Source: Oceanomicrobium pacificus (GTDB taxonomy: Bacteria; Pseudomonadota; Alphaproteobacteria; Rhodobacterales; Rhodobacteraceae). From it: a stretch of 64,000 bases of DNA. Location of the stretch: NCBI RefSeq assembly GCF_009833495.1, contig NZ_WUWG01000006.1, positions 1 to 64,000 of the forward strand. Direction: 5' to 3'. Within the stretch, counting starts at the first letter, position 1, and every line of letters starts with the position of its first letter. Position numbers and translations under genes: made by a program. Of the stretch, positions 30,971 through 40,264 are shown piece by piece. Under the pieces are notes generated by a model. It did not search any database and was not told where the DNA came from. It worked only from the letters and a program-made list of their open reading frames with translations.

Positions 30971-32317
30971 ATGGCATCGGCAGCCGAACAGATGGCGGCG
31001 AACCTCAACTGGGGATCGTTTGGCAAAGCCAAGGAACTGCAGCAGCGCATTCTTTTCGCGCTCGGACTGCTGATCGTTTACCGGATCGGCACCTATATCC
31101 CGGTTCCGGGCATCGACGCGGCGCAGCTGCGCGAGTTCTTCGAACAGGCCAATGCCGGTATCGGCGGAATGCTCAACATGTTCACCGGTGGTGCGGTCGG
31201 CCGGATGGCCATCTTCGCACTCGGGATCATGCCCTATATCTCGGCCTCGATCATCGTCCAGCTGCTGGCGGCCATGGTGCCGCAGCTCGAGCAGCTGAAA
31301 AAGGAAGGTGAGCAGGGCCGCAAGAAGATCAACCAGTATACGCGCTACGGCACCGTGGTGCTGGCGACCTTCCAGGCCTATGCGATCGCCGCCGGTCTGG
31401 AGAGCCAGGGCCTGGCCGCCGATCCGGGCTGGTATTTCCGTGCTTCCTGCGTGATCACGTTGGTCGGCGGCACCATGTTCCTGATGTGGCTGGGTGAGCA
31501 GATCACCGCGCGCGGCATCGGCAACGGCATCTCGCTCATCATCTTCGTGGGCATCGTGGCCGAACTTCCCGCGAGCCTTGCCCAGTTCTTCAGCCAGGGC
31601 CGGTCGGGCGCGCTGAGCCCCGCCATCATCATCGGTGTGATGGTCATGGTCGTGGCCGTGGTCGCCTTCGTGGTCTTCATGGAACGCGCGCTGCGCAAGA
31701 TCCACATCCAGTATCCGCGCCGTCAGGTCGGGATGAAAATGTATGGCGGTGAAAGCTCGCACCTTCCGGTGAAGCTGAACCCGGCCGGCGTGATCCCGGC
31801 GATCTTCGCCTCCTCGATCCTGCTGCTGCCGACGACCGTCAGCACATTTGCGGGCACCGACGGATCGGGCGTCTTCAACACGATCGCCGCCTATATGGGC
31901 CGTGGCCAGCCGCTCTTCCTGATCTTCTTCGCCTCGATGATTGTCTTCTTCACCTATTTCTACACGGCCAACGTGGCCTTCAAGTCGGAAGATGTGGCGG
32001 ACAATCTGAAGAAGCAGGGCGGTTTCGTGCCCGGCATCCGGCCCGGCGCGCGCACTGCGGACTATCTCGACTATGTGGTGACGCGGCTGCTGGTGCTCGG
32101 CTCCGGTTACCTTGCGGCGGTTTGTCTCCTGCCCGAGATTCTTATTTCGCAGTTCGCCATTCCCTTCTACTTTGGCGGCACCTCGCTGCTGATCGTCGTG
32201 TCCGTGACCATGGACACGATCACTCAGGTCCAGTCTCACATGCTGGCACACCAGTATGAGAGCCTGATCGAGCGGTCGAACCTGCGGGGCCGCAAGAAAG
32301 GGAAGAACCGTCGATGA
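30971..32317 (+). CDS. secY: Preprotein translocase subunit SecY
   Basis: SecY is the protein-conducting channel of the Sec system. The 448-residue protein has about ten membrane segments. The N-terminal [17 protein letters not shown] and the later [19 protein letters not shown] loop are family landmarks, and the cytoplasmic loop between segments 8 and 9 contains [12 protein letters not shown]. Its stop overlaps the adk ATG by four bases. Confidence 0.98.
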   Translation: MASAAEQMAANLNWGSFGKAKELQQRILFALGLLIVYRIGTYIPVPGIDAAQLREFFEQANAGIGGMLNMFTGGAVGRMAIFALGIMPYISASIIVQLLAAMVPQLEQLKKEGEQGRKKINQYTRYGTVVLATFQAYAIAAGLESQGLAADPGWYFRASCVITLVGGTMFLMWLGEQITARGIGNGISLIIFVGIVAELPASLAQFFSQGRSGALSPAIIIGVMVMVVAVVAFVVFMERALRKIHIQYPRRQVGMKMYGGESSHLPVKLNPAGVIPAIFASSILLLPTTVSTFAGTDGSGVFNTIAAYMGRGQPLFLIFFASMIVFFTYFYTANVAFKSEDVADNLKKQGGFVPGIRPGARTADYLDYVVTRLLVLGSGYLAAVCLLPEILISQFAIPFYFGGTSLLIVVSVTMDTITQVQSHMLAHQYESLIERSNLRGRKKGKNRR

Positions 32318-32985
32318 ATATCATTCTGCTTGGACCGCCCGGCGCCGGCAAAGGCACGCAAGCCAAAATTCTGGTCGATGCCTATGGGGTCGTGCAGCTC
32401 TCGACGGGGGACATGCTCCGCGCGGCGCGCACCTCCGGTACCGAGATGGGCAAGCAGGTGGCCGCCGTGATGGACCGTGGCGACCTCGTCACCGACGAGA
32501 TCGTCATCGGCCTGATCGCCGAGCAGCTTGACGCCGGTGCGGCCGACAAGGGTGTCATCTTCGACGGGTTCCCGCGCACGCTGGCGCAGGCCGACGCGCT
32601 CGACCAGCTTCTGCGCTCGCGCGGCACCGGTCTCCACGCGGTCATCGAGATGAAGGTCGACGATGCAGCGCTGGTGCGCCGGATCACCGGACGTTTCACC
32701 TGCGCCAACTGCGGCGCCGTCTATCACGATGAGACGAAGCCGACAGCGAAAGCTGGCGTCTGTGACGCGTGCGGCCATACCGAGTTCACCCGCCGCGCGG
32801 ACGACAATGAAGAGGCGCTGCGCACCCGGCTGATGAACTACTATCGAGATACCGCGCCGCTCATCGGCTATTACTATGCCAAGAAGCAGCTGCGCAGCAT
32901 CGACGGGCTGGGTGAGATCGACGAGGTGAAGGCCCGGATTTCCGACATCGTGCAGGGTCTGGCGCAGGAACCAGTTGACGCTTGA
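32314..32985 (+). CDS. adk: Adenylate kinase (zinc-type lid)
   Basis: The enzyme interconverts ATP + AMP and 2 ADP. The 223 residues begin [18 protein letters not shown] (P-loop), followed by the [17 protein letters not shown]-site motif. The long LID carries two Cys pairs (CANC and CDAC), which predicts a structural zinc. It is co-translated with secY, as in many bacteria. Confidence 0.98.
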   Translation: MNIILLGPPGAGKGTQAKILVDAYGVVQLSTGDMLRAARTSGTEMGKQVAAVMDRGDLVTDEIVIGLIAEQLDAGAADKGVIFDGFPRTLAQADALDQLLRSRGTGLHAVIEMKVDDAALVRRITGRFTCANCGAVYHDETKPTAKAGVCDACGHTEFTRRADDNEEALRTRLMNYYRDTAPLIGYYYAKKQLRSIDGLGEIDEVKARISDIVQGLAQEPVDA

Positions 32986-33009
32986 CGCCCGGTCGAATCG
33001 GCCTATATT
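32982..33009 (+). promoter_or_regulatory. Sigma-70 promoter for the alpha operon
   Basis: TTGACG and TATATT are 16 bases apart; the -35 overlaps the adk stop codon. It would start an mRNA with a leader of about 160 bases upstream of rpsM, separating the alpha operon from spc. Confidence 0.7.
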
Positions 33010-33095
33010 TGCGCCTTCTCGTGAAAATGAGAATCGTTCCCTCCCATGTCATCAGTGACGCGCGGAAGGTTGGGCCAACGAAACATGGTCCAGAG

Positions 33096-33120
33096 GCCCA
33101 CCGGCAGGACGGCGGTGGGC
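33096..33120 (+). other. Leader hairpin upstream of rpsM
   Basis: GCCCACCG pairs with CGGTGGGC around GCAGGACGG, followed by TTTAG. It lies within the predicted leader of rpsM and may be an attenuator. Confidence 0.45.
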
Positions 33121-33176
33121 TTTAGTTGTGAAAAAAGGTTCTGGGGCTACGGAACCGCAATTGAACGGAGAGAAAT

Positions 33177-33545
33177 GTGGCGCGCATTGCTGGCGTAAAC
33201 ATTCCCACGGGAAAACCGGTGCATATCGCACTGACCTACATCCACGGCATCGGCCGGAAATCCGCAAAAGACATTTGTGACGCGATCGGCATCGACGATG
33301 CCCGCCGCGTGAACGAACTGTCGGATTCCGAAGTTCTGCAGATCCGTGAGCATATCGACGGCAATCTGACCGTCGAAGGCGACCTGCGTCGCGAAACGCA
33401 GATGAACATCAAGCGTCTGATGGACCTCGGCTGCTACCGCGGCCTGCGTCATCGTCGCGGCCTCCCGGTGCGTGGTCAGCGGACCCACACCAACGCGCGG
33501 ACCCGCAAGGGCCCGGCCAAGCCGATCGCCGGCAAGAAGAAGTAA
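33177..33545 (+). CDS. rpsM: 30S ribosomal protein S13
   Basis: S13 forms bridges to the 50S subunit. The 122-residue protein begins at a GTG ([20 protein letters not shown]) with GGAG six bases upstream. An ATG two bases before it is out of frame. The signature [20 protein letters not shown] and the basic tail are present. Confidence 0.97.
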   Translation: MARIAGVNIPTGKPVHIALTYIHGIGRKSAKDICDAIGIDDARRVNELSDSEVLQIREHIDGNLTVEGDLRRETQMNIKRLMDLGCYRGLRHRRGLPVRGQRTHTNARTRKGPAKPIAGKKK

Positions 33546-33559
33546 GGAGGGCATGAACG

Positions 33560-33949
33560 ATGGCACGCGATAAGCAGCGCACCAAGCGCAAGGTCAAAAA
33601 GAACATCTCGGCTGGCGTCGCACACGTCAACTCCAGCTTCAACAACACCAAGATCCTGATCGCCGACGTTCAGGGCAACGCCATTTCCTGGTCTTCGGCC
33701 GGGACCATGGGCTTCAAGGGTTCGCGCAAGTCGACCCCGTTTGCCGCCCAGATGGCTGCCGAGGATGCCGGCCGGAAGGCGCAGGAACATGGCGTCAAGA
33801 CCCTCGAGGTCGAGGTTCAGGGCCCCGGTTCGGGCCGTGAGAGCGCGCTGCGCGCCCTGTCCGCCGTCGGTTTCACGATCACCGCGATCCGCGACGTGAC
33901 CCCGATCGCGCACAATGGCTGCCGCCCGCCGAAGCGCCGCCGCGTCTGA
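33560..33949 (+). CDS. rpsK: 30S ribosomal protein S11
   Basis: S11 supports the platform near the E site. The 129 residues contain [20 protein letters not shown] and the C-terminal signature [25 protein letters not shown] lies upstream of the start. A terminator-like hairpin follows before rpoA. Confidence 0.98.
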   Translation: MARDKQRTKRKVKKNISAGVAHVNSSFNNTKILIADVQGNAISWSSAGTMGFKGSRKSTPFAAQMAAEDAGRKAQEHGVKTLEVEVQGPGSGRESALRALSAVGFTITAIRDVTPIAHNGCRPPKRRRV

Positions 33950-33962
33950 TCATTCAATACAG

Positions 33963-34004
33963 CCCCGCCCCGGTTCCGATTGAGCCGGGGCGGGGTCCGT
34001 TTTT
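33963..34004 (+). terminator. Terminator-like hairpin between rpsK and rpoA
   Basis: CCCCGCCCCGG pairs perfectly with CCGGGGCGGGG over 11 bp (loop TTCCGATTGAG), followed by TCCGTTTTT. This is a very stable intrinsic-terminator shape inside the alpha operon, so it probably attenuates rpoA. Confidence 0.7.
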
Positions 34005-34061
34005 CCTCGGGCGTTCCCGACCAGCAGGATCCGGTCGGCGAACTGGAATGGAGGCAAATAC

Positions 34062-35078
34062 ATGATCCACAAGAACTGGCAGGAACTCATCCGGCCGACC
34101 CAGCTTGACATCCGCCCCGGCGCCGATGCCAGCCGCACCGCAACCGTCGTGGCAGAACCGCTCGAGCGTGGCTTCGGCCTGACGCTCGGCAACGCGCTGC
34201 GCCGTGTGCTCCTCTCCTCGCTTCAGGGCGCGGCGATCACTTCCGTGCAGATCGACAATGTCCTGCACGAATTCTCGTCCGTGAAGGGTGTGCGCGAGGA
34301 TGTCACCGACATCGTGCTGAACCTCAAGGGCGTGGCCGTGCGCATGGACGCCGAAGGGCCGAAGCGCGTGTCGATCAGCGCGCAGGGTCCGGGCGTCGTC
34401 ACCGCCGGTGACATTGCCGAGACCGCGGGCATCGAGATCCTCAACAAGGATCACGTGATCTGCCACCTCGACGATGGCGCCTCGGTCTATTTCGAGCTGA
34501 CCGTCGCCACCGGCAAGGGCTATGTCGCCGCCGACAAGAACCGCCCCGAAGATGCGCCGATCGGCCTCATCTCCGTGGACGCGCTCTTCTCGCCGGTGAA
34601 GAAGGTCTCATACAAGGTGGAGCCGACCCGTGAGGGCCAGGTGCTCGACTATGACAAGCTGACGCTGCAGATCGAAACCGACGGATCGATCACGCCGGAA
34701 GATGCCGTGGCCTTTGCCGCGCGTATCCTTCAGGACCAGCTGCAGGTCTTCGTCAACTTCGACGAGCCGGAAGCGGCTGGCCGGGCCGACGAAGAGGACG
34801 AACTGGAGTTCAACCCGCTTCTGCTGAAGAAAGTGGATGAGCTCGAACTGTCCGTCCGTTCGGCCAACTGCCTGAAGAACGACAACATCGTCTATATCGG
34901 CGATCTCATCCAGAAGACCGAGGCGGAAATGCTCCGCACGCCGAACTTCGGCCGCAAGTCGCTGAACGAGATCAAGGAAGTCCTGACCTCCATGGGCCTG
35001 CATCTGGGCATGGATATCGTGGACTGGCCGCCGGACAATATCGAGGAACTGGCCAAGAAATTCGAAGACCAGTTCTGA
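34062..35078 (+). CDS. rpoA: DNA-directed RNA polymerase subunit alpha
   Basis: Alpha dimers nucleate RNA polymerase assembly. The 338 residues comprise the N-terminal assembly domain ([20 protein letters not shown]) and, after an acidic linker near residue 240, the DNA-binding C-terminal domain ([13 protein letters not shown] and [13 protein letters not shown]). GGAGG lies upstream of the ATG. Confidence 0.99.
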   Translation: MIHKNWQELIRPTQLDIRPGADASRTATVVAEPLERGFGLTLGNALRRVLLSSLQGAAITSVQIDNVLHEFSSVKGVREDVTDIVLNLKGVAVRMDAEGPKRVSISAQGPGVVTAGDIAETAGIEILNKDHVICHLDDGASVYFELTVATGKGYVAADKNRPEDAPIGLISVDALFSPVKKVSYKVEPTREGQVLDYDKLTLQIETDGSITPEDAVAFAARILQDQLQVFVNFDEPEAAGRADEEDELEFNPLLLKKVDELELSVRSANCLKNDNIVYIGDLIQKTEAEMLRTPNFGRKSLNEIKEVLTSMGLHLGMDIVDWPPDNIEELAKKFEDQF

Positions 35079-35201
35079 GCCATTTGCCCTCGCCGCAAGG
35101 CGGGGGCAACGCCCATTCCGGGCACCCCGGGCATGGATGCCCCAAGGAGAGCGGCCTGACACGCAGGGTCGCCGGACAAAGCATAGAGAAGGATAGAAAT
35201 C

Positions 35202-35621
35202 ATGCGTCACGGTAACGGATACCGCAAACTGAACCGCACCCACGAGCATCGCAAGGCGATGTTCTCCAACATGGCTTGCTCGCTGATCGAGCATGAGCAG
35301 ATCAAGACGACCCTGCCCAAAGCCAAGGAAATGAAGCGGATCATCGACAAACTCATCACGCTCGGCAAGCGTGGCGACCTGCACGCGCGCCGGCTGGCCC
35401 ATGCGCAGCTGAAGCAGGACGCTGCCGTTGCCAAGCTGCTCGACGTGCTCGGCCCGCGCTACAAGGACCGCAACGGCGGTTATGCCCGCGTGCTGAAAGC
35501 CGGCTTCCGCTACGGCGACATGGCCCCGATGGCGATCATCGAACTGGTCGATCGCGACACGGACGCCAAAGGCCAGGCAGACAAGGCCCGCCACGAGGCC
35601 GAACTGGCCGCCGAAGACTGA
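35202..35621 (+). CDS. rplQ: 50S ribosomal protein L17
   Basis: The 139-residue protein starts [20 protein letters not shown] and has the family motif [19 protein letters not shown] near residue 30. It is the last gene of the alpha operon, 123 bases after rpoA, and is followed at once by a strong terminator. Confidence 0.98.
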   Translation: MRHGNGYRKLNRTHEHRKAMFSNMACSLIEHEQIKTTLPKAKEMKRIIDKLITLGKRGDLHARRLAHAQLKQDAAVAKLLDVLGPRYKDRNGGYARVLKAGFRYGDMAPMAIIELVDRDTDAKGQADKARHEAELAAED

Positions 35622-35642
35622 TCTTCGGGACAGTGAGACAGG

Positions 35643-35676
35643 AAAAGGGTCGCCCGGCGGGCGGCCCTTTTTCTTT
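35643..35676 (+). terminator. Rho-independent terminator after rplQ
   Basis: AAAGGGTCGCCC pairs with GGGCGGCCCTTT (one T-G pair) around GGC, followed by TTCTTT. It closes the ribosomal region. Confidence 0.9.
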
Positions 35677-35744
35677 GGCCCATGACGGCGTCTGCCGCCT
35701 CTTCCGCGCTTTAGTCCGCGCCCGCAGCCGCCTATTCTGGGCCC

Positions 35745-37103
35745 ATGGCGGACCTGTTTGATTCCCTTCCGTCCGGCGGCGCGCCGGCACCGGATCCAGA
35801 GCCCGGTTCTGGTGGCGGCCACCGGCCGCTTGCCGACCGGCTGCGGCCCGCGCGCCTCGATGACGTGATCGGGCAGGACCATATTCTGGGCCCCGATGCG
35901 CCGCTTGGCCGGATGCTGGATGCGGGCACGCTTTCGTCGCTGATCCTCTGGGGGCCGCCGGGGGTGGGCAAGACCACCATCGCACGGCTGCTCGCGGATG
36001 CGACGGACCTCCATTTCGTTCAGATCTCGGCAATCTTCAGCGGGGTGGCGGATCTGCGCAAGGTCTTCGACGCCGCCCGCCAGCGCCGCCGCGCGGGGCA
36101 GGGGACGCTCCTGTTCGTCGACGAGATCCACCGGTTCAACAAGGCGCAGCAGGATGGGTTCCTGCCGCTGATGGAGGACGGGACGATCCTGCTCGTCGGC
36201 GCGACGACGGAAAACCCGTCGTTTGAGTTGAACAAGGCGCTTCTGTCGCGCGCGCAGGTGTTGATTCTGAACCGGCTGGAGCGGGCTGATCTGGAACGGC
36301 TGATGAGCCGGGCCGAGGTCGAGGCCGACCGGCGCCTTCCGCTAGATCCAGCCGCCCGCGACCGGCTCGTCGACATGGCCGATGGTGACGGGCGGGCGCT
36401 TCTGAACCTCGTGGAACTGTGCTTGTCGTGGGACGATGAAACACCGGTCACGCCGGAGGCCCTGTCGGTCCGGCTGAACCGCCGCGCCGCCGCCTATGAC
36501 AAGACCGGCGATGCGCATTACAACCTGATCTCCGCCCTGCACAAATCGGTGCGCGGCTCGGACCCTGATGCCGCGCTCTACTGGTTCGCGCGCATGCTCG
36601 AAGGCGGGGAGGAGCCCCGCTATCTGGCGCGCCGCATCACCCGCATGGCGGTGGAGGATATCGGGCTGGCCGATCCGCAGGCGCAGCGGCTCTGCCTCGA
36701 CGCGTGGGAGACCTATGAGCGGCTCGGCAGCCCCGAGGGGGAACTGGCACTGGCGCAGGCGCTCGTCTATCTCGCACTCGCGCCAAAGTCGAATGCGACC
36801 TATGTGGCCTACAAGGCGGCGCGCAAGAAAGCGCGGGACAGTGGATCAAGTTCTCCGCCCGCACATATTCTGAATGCACCGACAAGCCTGATGAAAGAAC
36901 AGGGGTTCGGCGCCGGCTATTCTTACGATCATGATGCAGAGGACGGTTTTTCCGGCCAGAACTACTTCCCGGACGGTATGCCGCGGCCGAATTTCTATCT
37001 GCCGGTTGATCGCGGGCATGAGCGGGAAATGCGCAAGCGTCTGGAATATTTCGCGAAACTGCGGGAGCGACGCCAAGCCACCGGTTCAACCGACTCGAGT
37101 TGA
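35745..37103 (+). CDS. rarA: Replication-associated recombination protein A
   Basis: RarA (MgsA) is an AAA+ ATPase, related to clamp loaders and RuvB, that acts at stalled replication forks. The 452 residues show Walker A GPPGVGKTT at about 70-78, Walker B FVDEIHRF at about 123-130, sensor 1 GATTENPSF, and the C-terminal tetramerization part with GEEPRYLARRITRMAVEDIG. It is slightly longer than usual because of a Gly/Pro-rich N-terminus. It stands alone after the rplQ terminator. Confidence 0.95.
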   Translation: MADLFDSLPSGGAPAPDPEPGSGGGHRPLADRLRPARLDDVIGQDHILGPDAPLGRMLDAGTLSSLILWGPPGVGKTTIARLLADATDLHFVQISAIFSGVADLRKVFDAARQRRRAGQGTLLFVDEIHRFNKAQQDGFLPLMEDGTILLVGATTENPSFELNKALLSRAQVLILNRLERADLERLMSRAEVEADRRLPLDPAARDRLVDMADGDGRALLNLVELCLSWDDETPVTPEALSVRLNRRAAAYDKTGDAHYNLISALHKSVRGSDPDAALYWFARMLEGGEEPRYLARRITRMAVEDIGLADPQAQRLCLDAWETYERLGSPEGELALAQALVYLALAPKSNATYVAYKAARKKARDSGSSSPPAHILNAPTSLMKEQGFGAGYSYDHDAEDGFSGQNYFPDGMPRPNFYLPVDRGHEREMRKRLEYFAKLRERRQATGSTDSS

Positions 37104-37165
37104 CTGTTACGCGTATCGCGGCCTAAGATGCAACCTGTGGGGGTGCAGAAAGGAAGCGGTCGGTC

Positions 37166-37549
37166 TTGCCGGATTCGTTGACGCATCTTGTATTCAGGGG
37201 GATTGCCAATGTCAGCCCCAACCCATCCGAGCGCGCGCGGTTCATTGATGCCACCCGGGAGCGGTGGCTCAAACGGCATGTCACCGGGTTGATCACACTT
37301 CAGGGGCGAACCGTCACCGCCATGGTCGAAGGGGCCGAAGACCGCCTGTTCGACGGGATGGAATGCCTCACGCGGAGCCGATCGATCCGCCGCATCAGGA
37401 TCATGTCCGAAACCCATCCGCCCAAGGCCCGCTATGCGTCGCTCTTTGTCACCGATCTGGGGATGCGGTCCGACAACCCGCTCCACAGTTATCTGACCCA
37501 AGGCCACCTTGAAAAACTGACGCGGTCGGAGGTGCTCTCTCCGACCTGA
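37166..37549 (+). CDS. Degenerate BLUF-domain-like protein, first of pair
   Basis: The 127-residue protein follows the BLUF fold pattern: strand LTHLVFRG, helix, HVTGLITLQGRTVTAMVEG, helix, strand, then RYASLFVTDLG. BLUF proteins normally bind FAD and sense blue light, but here the essential residues appear lost: Phe10 replaces Tyr, Ala52 replaces Gln, no Asn precedes the TG, and no Trp is in the last strand. A TTG start is used, with AGGA upstream at weak spacing, so the N-terminus is uncertain. It may be a non-photoactive regulator. The family call is by pattern only. Confidence 0.5.
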   Translation: MPDSLTHLVFRGIANVSPNPSERARFIDATRERWLKRHVTGLITLQGRTVTAMVEGAEDRLFDGMECLTRSRSIRRIRIMSETHPPKARYASLFVTDLGMRSDNPLHSYLTQGHLEKLTRSEVLSPT

Positions 37550-37584
37550 CTGTTCCGAGTTCCGTTCCACCGAAAGCCCACACA

Positions 37585-37974
37585 ATGCCCAATGTCGCGC
37601 CTTTGAATTCGCCTTTGCTTGCCTTCGAATATCGCAGCCGTCTTGTCGAGGTGCCGACGCGGCGGGATATGATGCGCCTGATGAAGCAGGTCCGGAAATG
37701 GACGCTGGATACTGGCGTGGTTGTGAACGTCAATATCGACGGGTGTGACATCCATGAACATATCGAGGGGCCGGAGGATGCGGTGCTGGCCACGGTCGCG
37801 CGCCTGATCTGTGATCCGCGCCACGCTTCGTTCCATATCCTGCGCTGCGAGCGGATCTCGCACTACAGCCTGACCAGCTGGTCCTTCCGCTTCGACAGTT
37901 GCGTCACCGAGATTCCGCTCGACCTTGATGACGGCCGGACCGGTTTCGGGACGGTGGTGCCGCTTCGCCGCTAG
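37585..37974 (+). CDS. Degenerate BLUF-domain-like protein, second of pair
   Basis: The 129-residue protein aligns better with BLUF: Tyr16-Arg-Ser in LLAFEYRSR, DTGVVVNV, DIHEHIEGPEDAVLATVARL, DPRH, and SWSFRF. Tyr16 and the Trp are kept, but the flavin-contacting Gln is replaced by Glu58 and the usual Asn is absent. It lies 35 bases after the first BLUF-like gene, in the same orientation, so they are probably co-transcribed. Whether it binds flavin is unknown. Confidence 0.55.
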   Translation: MPNVAPLNSPLLAFEYRSRLVEVPTRRDMMRLMKQVRKWTLDTGVVVNVNIDGCDIHEHIEGPEDAVLATVARLICDPRHASFHILRCERISHYSLTSWSFRFDSCVTEIPLDLDDGRTGFGTVVPLRR

Positions 37975-38053
37975 CAGATCAGTCCGCCACCCTTGACAAT
38001 CCGTGCCGCAGCCCGTTCACAGGGGGCTGTCATTTCACGAAGGAACGGCTGTC

Positions 38054-38437
38054 ATGCCCATTCTTTTGCAGGTCGCGCTCGGTGGGGCGGTCGGGGCCGC
38101 GCTGCGCTATCTGAGCGTTGCTTTCATGGTCCGGCGCCTCGGCACGGATTTTCCGCACGGGACGCTGTTCGTCAACGTGGTGGGCTCGCTCGCCATGGGG
38201 ATCGTGGCGGGCATCGTTGCCTCGCGCCTCGAGCTTGGGTCGGACCGCTGGGCCGCCTTCCTGATGCCGGGCCTTCTCGGCGGGTTCACGACCTTCTCCG
38301 CATTCTCGCTCGACACGGTGCTGCTTCTGGAAAAGGGCCGTTTCCTGCATGCCGGCGGCTATATGATCGGGTCGGTCATCCTGTCGGTCGGTGCGCTTTT
38401 TGCGGGGCTGATGATGGTCCGGGCGGTGACGCCATGA
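38054..38437 (+). CDS. crcB: Fluoride exporter CrcB/Fluc
   Basis: CrcB forms dual-topology dimers that export fluoride through the inner membrane. The 127 residues show four hydrophobic segments, GGAVGAALRYL near the N-terminus, GTLFVNVVGSLAMGI (family Asn) and GFTTFSAFSLDT (Phe/Thr motif). The ATG has AGGAA eight bases upstream. No fluoride-riboswitch consensus was seen in the 79 bases before it. Its stop overlaps the next gene by ATGA. Confidence 0.93.
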   Translation: MPILLQVALGGAVGAALRYLSVAFMVRRLGTDFPHGTLFVNVVGSLAMGIVAGIVASRLELGSDRWAAFLMPGLLGGFTTFSAFSLDTVLLLEKGRFLHAGGYMIGSVILSVGALFAGLMMVRAVTP

Positions 38438-39486
38438 GCCGGGTCCAGACGATAGAGGTGGATCGCGACAGCGACGGGATGCGGCTCGACCGCTGGTTCC
38501 GCGCGCGCTTCCCGCACATCACACAGGGCCGGATCGAAAAGCTCTGCCGCAAAGGGGATATCCGGGTGGATAGCGGCCGCGTGAAGCCCGCGACCCGGTT
38601 GGAGGAAGGCCAGAGCGTTCGCGTGCCGCCGCTGCCCGATGCGCAGGACGACCGCCCCGCGCCGGGGCGCAAGGCGCTGACCCTCTCCGATGAGGATATC
38701 CGCGCGCTGCAGGACCTCGTCATCTACAAGGATGCGGACATTATCGCGCTCAACAAGCCGGCCGGCTTGCCGGTGCAGGGCGGGTCCGGTCAGACGCGGC
38801 ATATCGACGGGATGGCGGCCGCCCTCCAGTTCGACGCGCCGCAGCCCCCGAAACTCGTGCACCGGCTCGACAAGGACACATCCGGCATCCTGATCATGGC
38901 GCGCAACGGGCGCGCGGCGGCCGGGCTGGCCAAGGCCTTCCAGTCGCATGACACGCGCAAGATCTACTGGGCCGCGGTCGCGGGCGTGCCGCATCCGCGC
39001 GCGGGCACGATCCGCTACGGGCTCGTGAAGGCACCGGGCCACGGCCCCCATGGCGCGGGGGAGAAGATGATCTGCATCCATCCCGACGCGGTGAAAGGCA
39101 CCGAAGGGGCGAAGCGGGCGACCACCGACTATGTGGTGATCGAGGCGCTGGCGAGCCGCGCGGCCTGGGTCGCGCTGTCCCCGATCACGGGCCGGACGCA
39201 CCAGTTGCGCGCCCATATTGCCGAGATCGGCAACCCGATTGTGGGCGACGGGAAATATGGCACCAACCGCCAGACGAATGAAGGCGACGGCTGGGGCGCG
39301 CAGCTGGGCGGGGACATCTCCCGCAAGCTGCATCTGCATGCCCGCAGCCTCAGCTTCACGCATCCGACGAAAGGGCGCCGCATGACGCTGGTGGCCGACC
39401 TGCCCGACCATATGAAGCGCACATGGGACACGTTCGGCTGGAACCCCGCCGATGCGGCCGGTGATCCGTTCGAGGACCTGGCCTGA
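38434..39486 (+). CDS. rluC: RluC/RluD-type ribosomal pseudouridine synthase
   Basis: The enzyme isomerizes uridines in 23S rRNA. The 350-residue protein has an N-terminal S4 RNA-binding domain (about 15-65: MRLDRWFRARFPHITQGRIE) and the catalytic motif HRLDKDTSG at 143-151 with Asp146. GRTHQLRAH and HLHARSL motifs follow. Translation is coupled to crcB by ATGA. RluC is favoured over RluD by family feel, but the target uridines cannot be proved from the sequence. Confidence 0.88.
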   Translation: MSRVQTIEVDRDSDGMRLDRWFRARFPHITQGRIEKLCRKGDIRVDSGRVKPATRLEEGQSVRVPPLPDAQDDRPAPGRKALTLSDEDIRALQDLVIYKDADIIALNKPAGLPVQGGSGQTRHIDGMAAALQFDAPQPPKLVHRLDKDTSGILIMARNGRAAAGLAKAFQSHDTRKIYWAAVAGVPHPRAGTIRYGLVKAPGHGPHGAGEKMICIHPDAVKGTEGAKRATTDYVVIEALASRAAWVALSPITGRTHQLRAHIAEIGNPIVGDGKYGTNRQTNEGDGWGAQLGGDISRKLHLHARSLSFTHPTKGRRMTLVADLPDHMKRTWDTFGWNPADAAGDPFEDLA

Positions 39487-39577
39487 CCGGCAGCGCGCCG
39501 CTTCTTGACCTCCGGCCGCCAAGCGGCCAAGTCAGGGCGCAACCGCGCCAATATTCACAACAGACCGGAAGGGCCCG

Positions 39578-40264
39578 ATGTCCGCGCCACTGAAACTCGT
39601 CATTTTCGACATGGACGGCACGCTGATCGACAGCCAGGACCTGATCGTGGCCGCGATGGATGCGGCTTTCGACGCAGCGGGCCTGCCGCGGGCCACGCGG
39701 ACGCAGACCCTGTCGATCGTCGGTCTGTCGCTCGATATCGCGATCGACCGTCTGATTCCGGATGCGCCGGCTTTAGTGCGGGCCGGGGTGGCCGAAGGCT
39801 ACAAGCAGGCCTTCATCGCCCAGCGGGCCGCGATGGGCGGGGAGGCCGCGGCGCAGCTCTATCCCGGCGCGCGCGACGCGCTCGACCGGTTGCACGGGCG
39901 CGACGATGTGCTTATGGGCGTGGCCACCGGCAAGGCGCGGCGGGGGCTGGACCATGCCTATGAAGCCCACGGGATCGGCCATTATTTCGTCACCTCGCAA
40001 ACCGCCGACCACCATCCGAGCAAGCCGCATCCGGCAATGCTCGACCAGACGCTGGCGGATACGGGCTGCGCGGCACGCGACGCCGTGATGATCGGCGATA
40101 CCGAGTTTGACATCGCCATGGGCGTCGCCGCGGGGTTCCGCACGATTGGCGTCACCTGGGGCTATCATCCGGTGGACCGGCTGCGCGGAGCCGGTGCGGA
40201 TATTCTGATCGACCGGTTCGATGCGCTCGATGCGGCGCTGGCCGAGCTTTGGGGGACGGCATGA
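39578..40264 (+). CDS. HAD-superfamily phosphatase (phosphoglycolate-phosphatase-like)
   Basis: The 228-residue protein has HAD motif I FDMDGTLIDSQ (Asp11, Asp13), motif II in VLMGVATGK, a Lys in HHPSKPHP, and motif IV MIGDTEFDI, with a helical cap between motifs I and II. It resembles Gph-like enzymes, but the substrate is unknown. GGAAGG lies upstream. Its stop overlaps the ATP12 gene (ATGA), and the pair recurs in related genomes to my knowledge. Confidence 0.88.
   Translation: MSAPLKLVIFDMDGTLIDSQDLIVAAMDAAFDAAGLPRATRTQTLSIVGLSLDIAIDRLIPDAPALVRAGVAEGYKQAFIAQRAAMGGEAAAQLYPGARDALDRLHGRDDVLMGVATGKARRGLDHAYEAHGIGHYFVTSQTADHHPSKPHPAMLDQTLADTGCAARDAVMIGDTEFDIAMGVAAGFRTIGVTWGYHPVDRLRGAGADILIDRFDALDAALAELWGTA

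Noticed and set aside
33175-33177. ATG at 33175 as rpsM start
   Set aside because: It is out of frame with S13; the GTG two bases later gives the correct N-terminus and has proper ribosome-site spacing.
37975-38053. Fluoride riboswitch or promoter upstream of crcB
   Set aside because: No crcB-motif consensus is visible, and the TTGACA at 37993 has only a weak partner (TTCACA).
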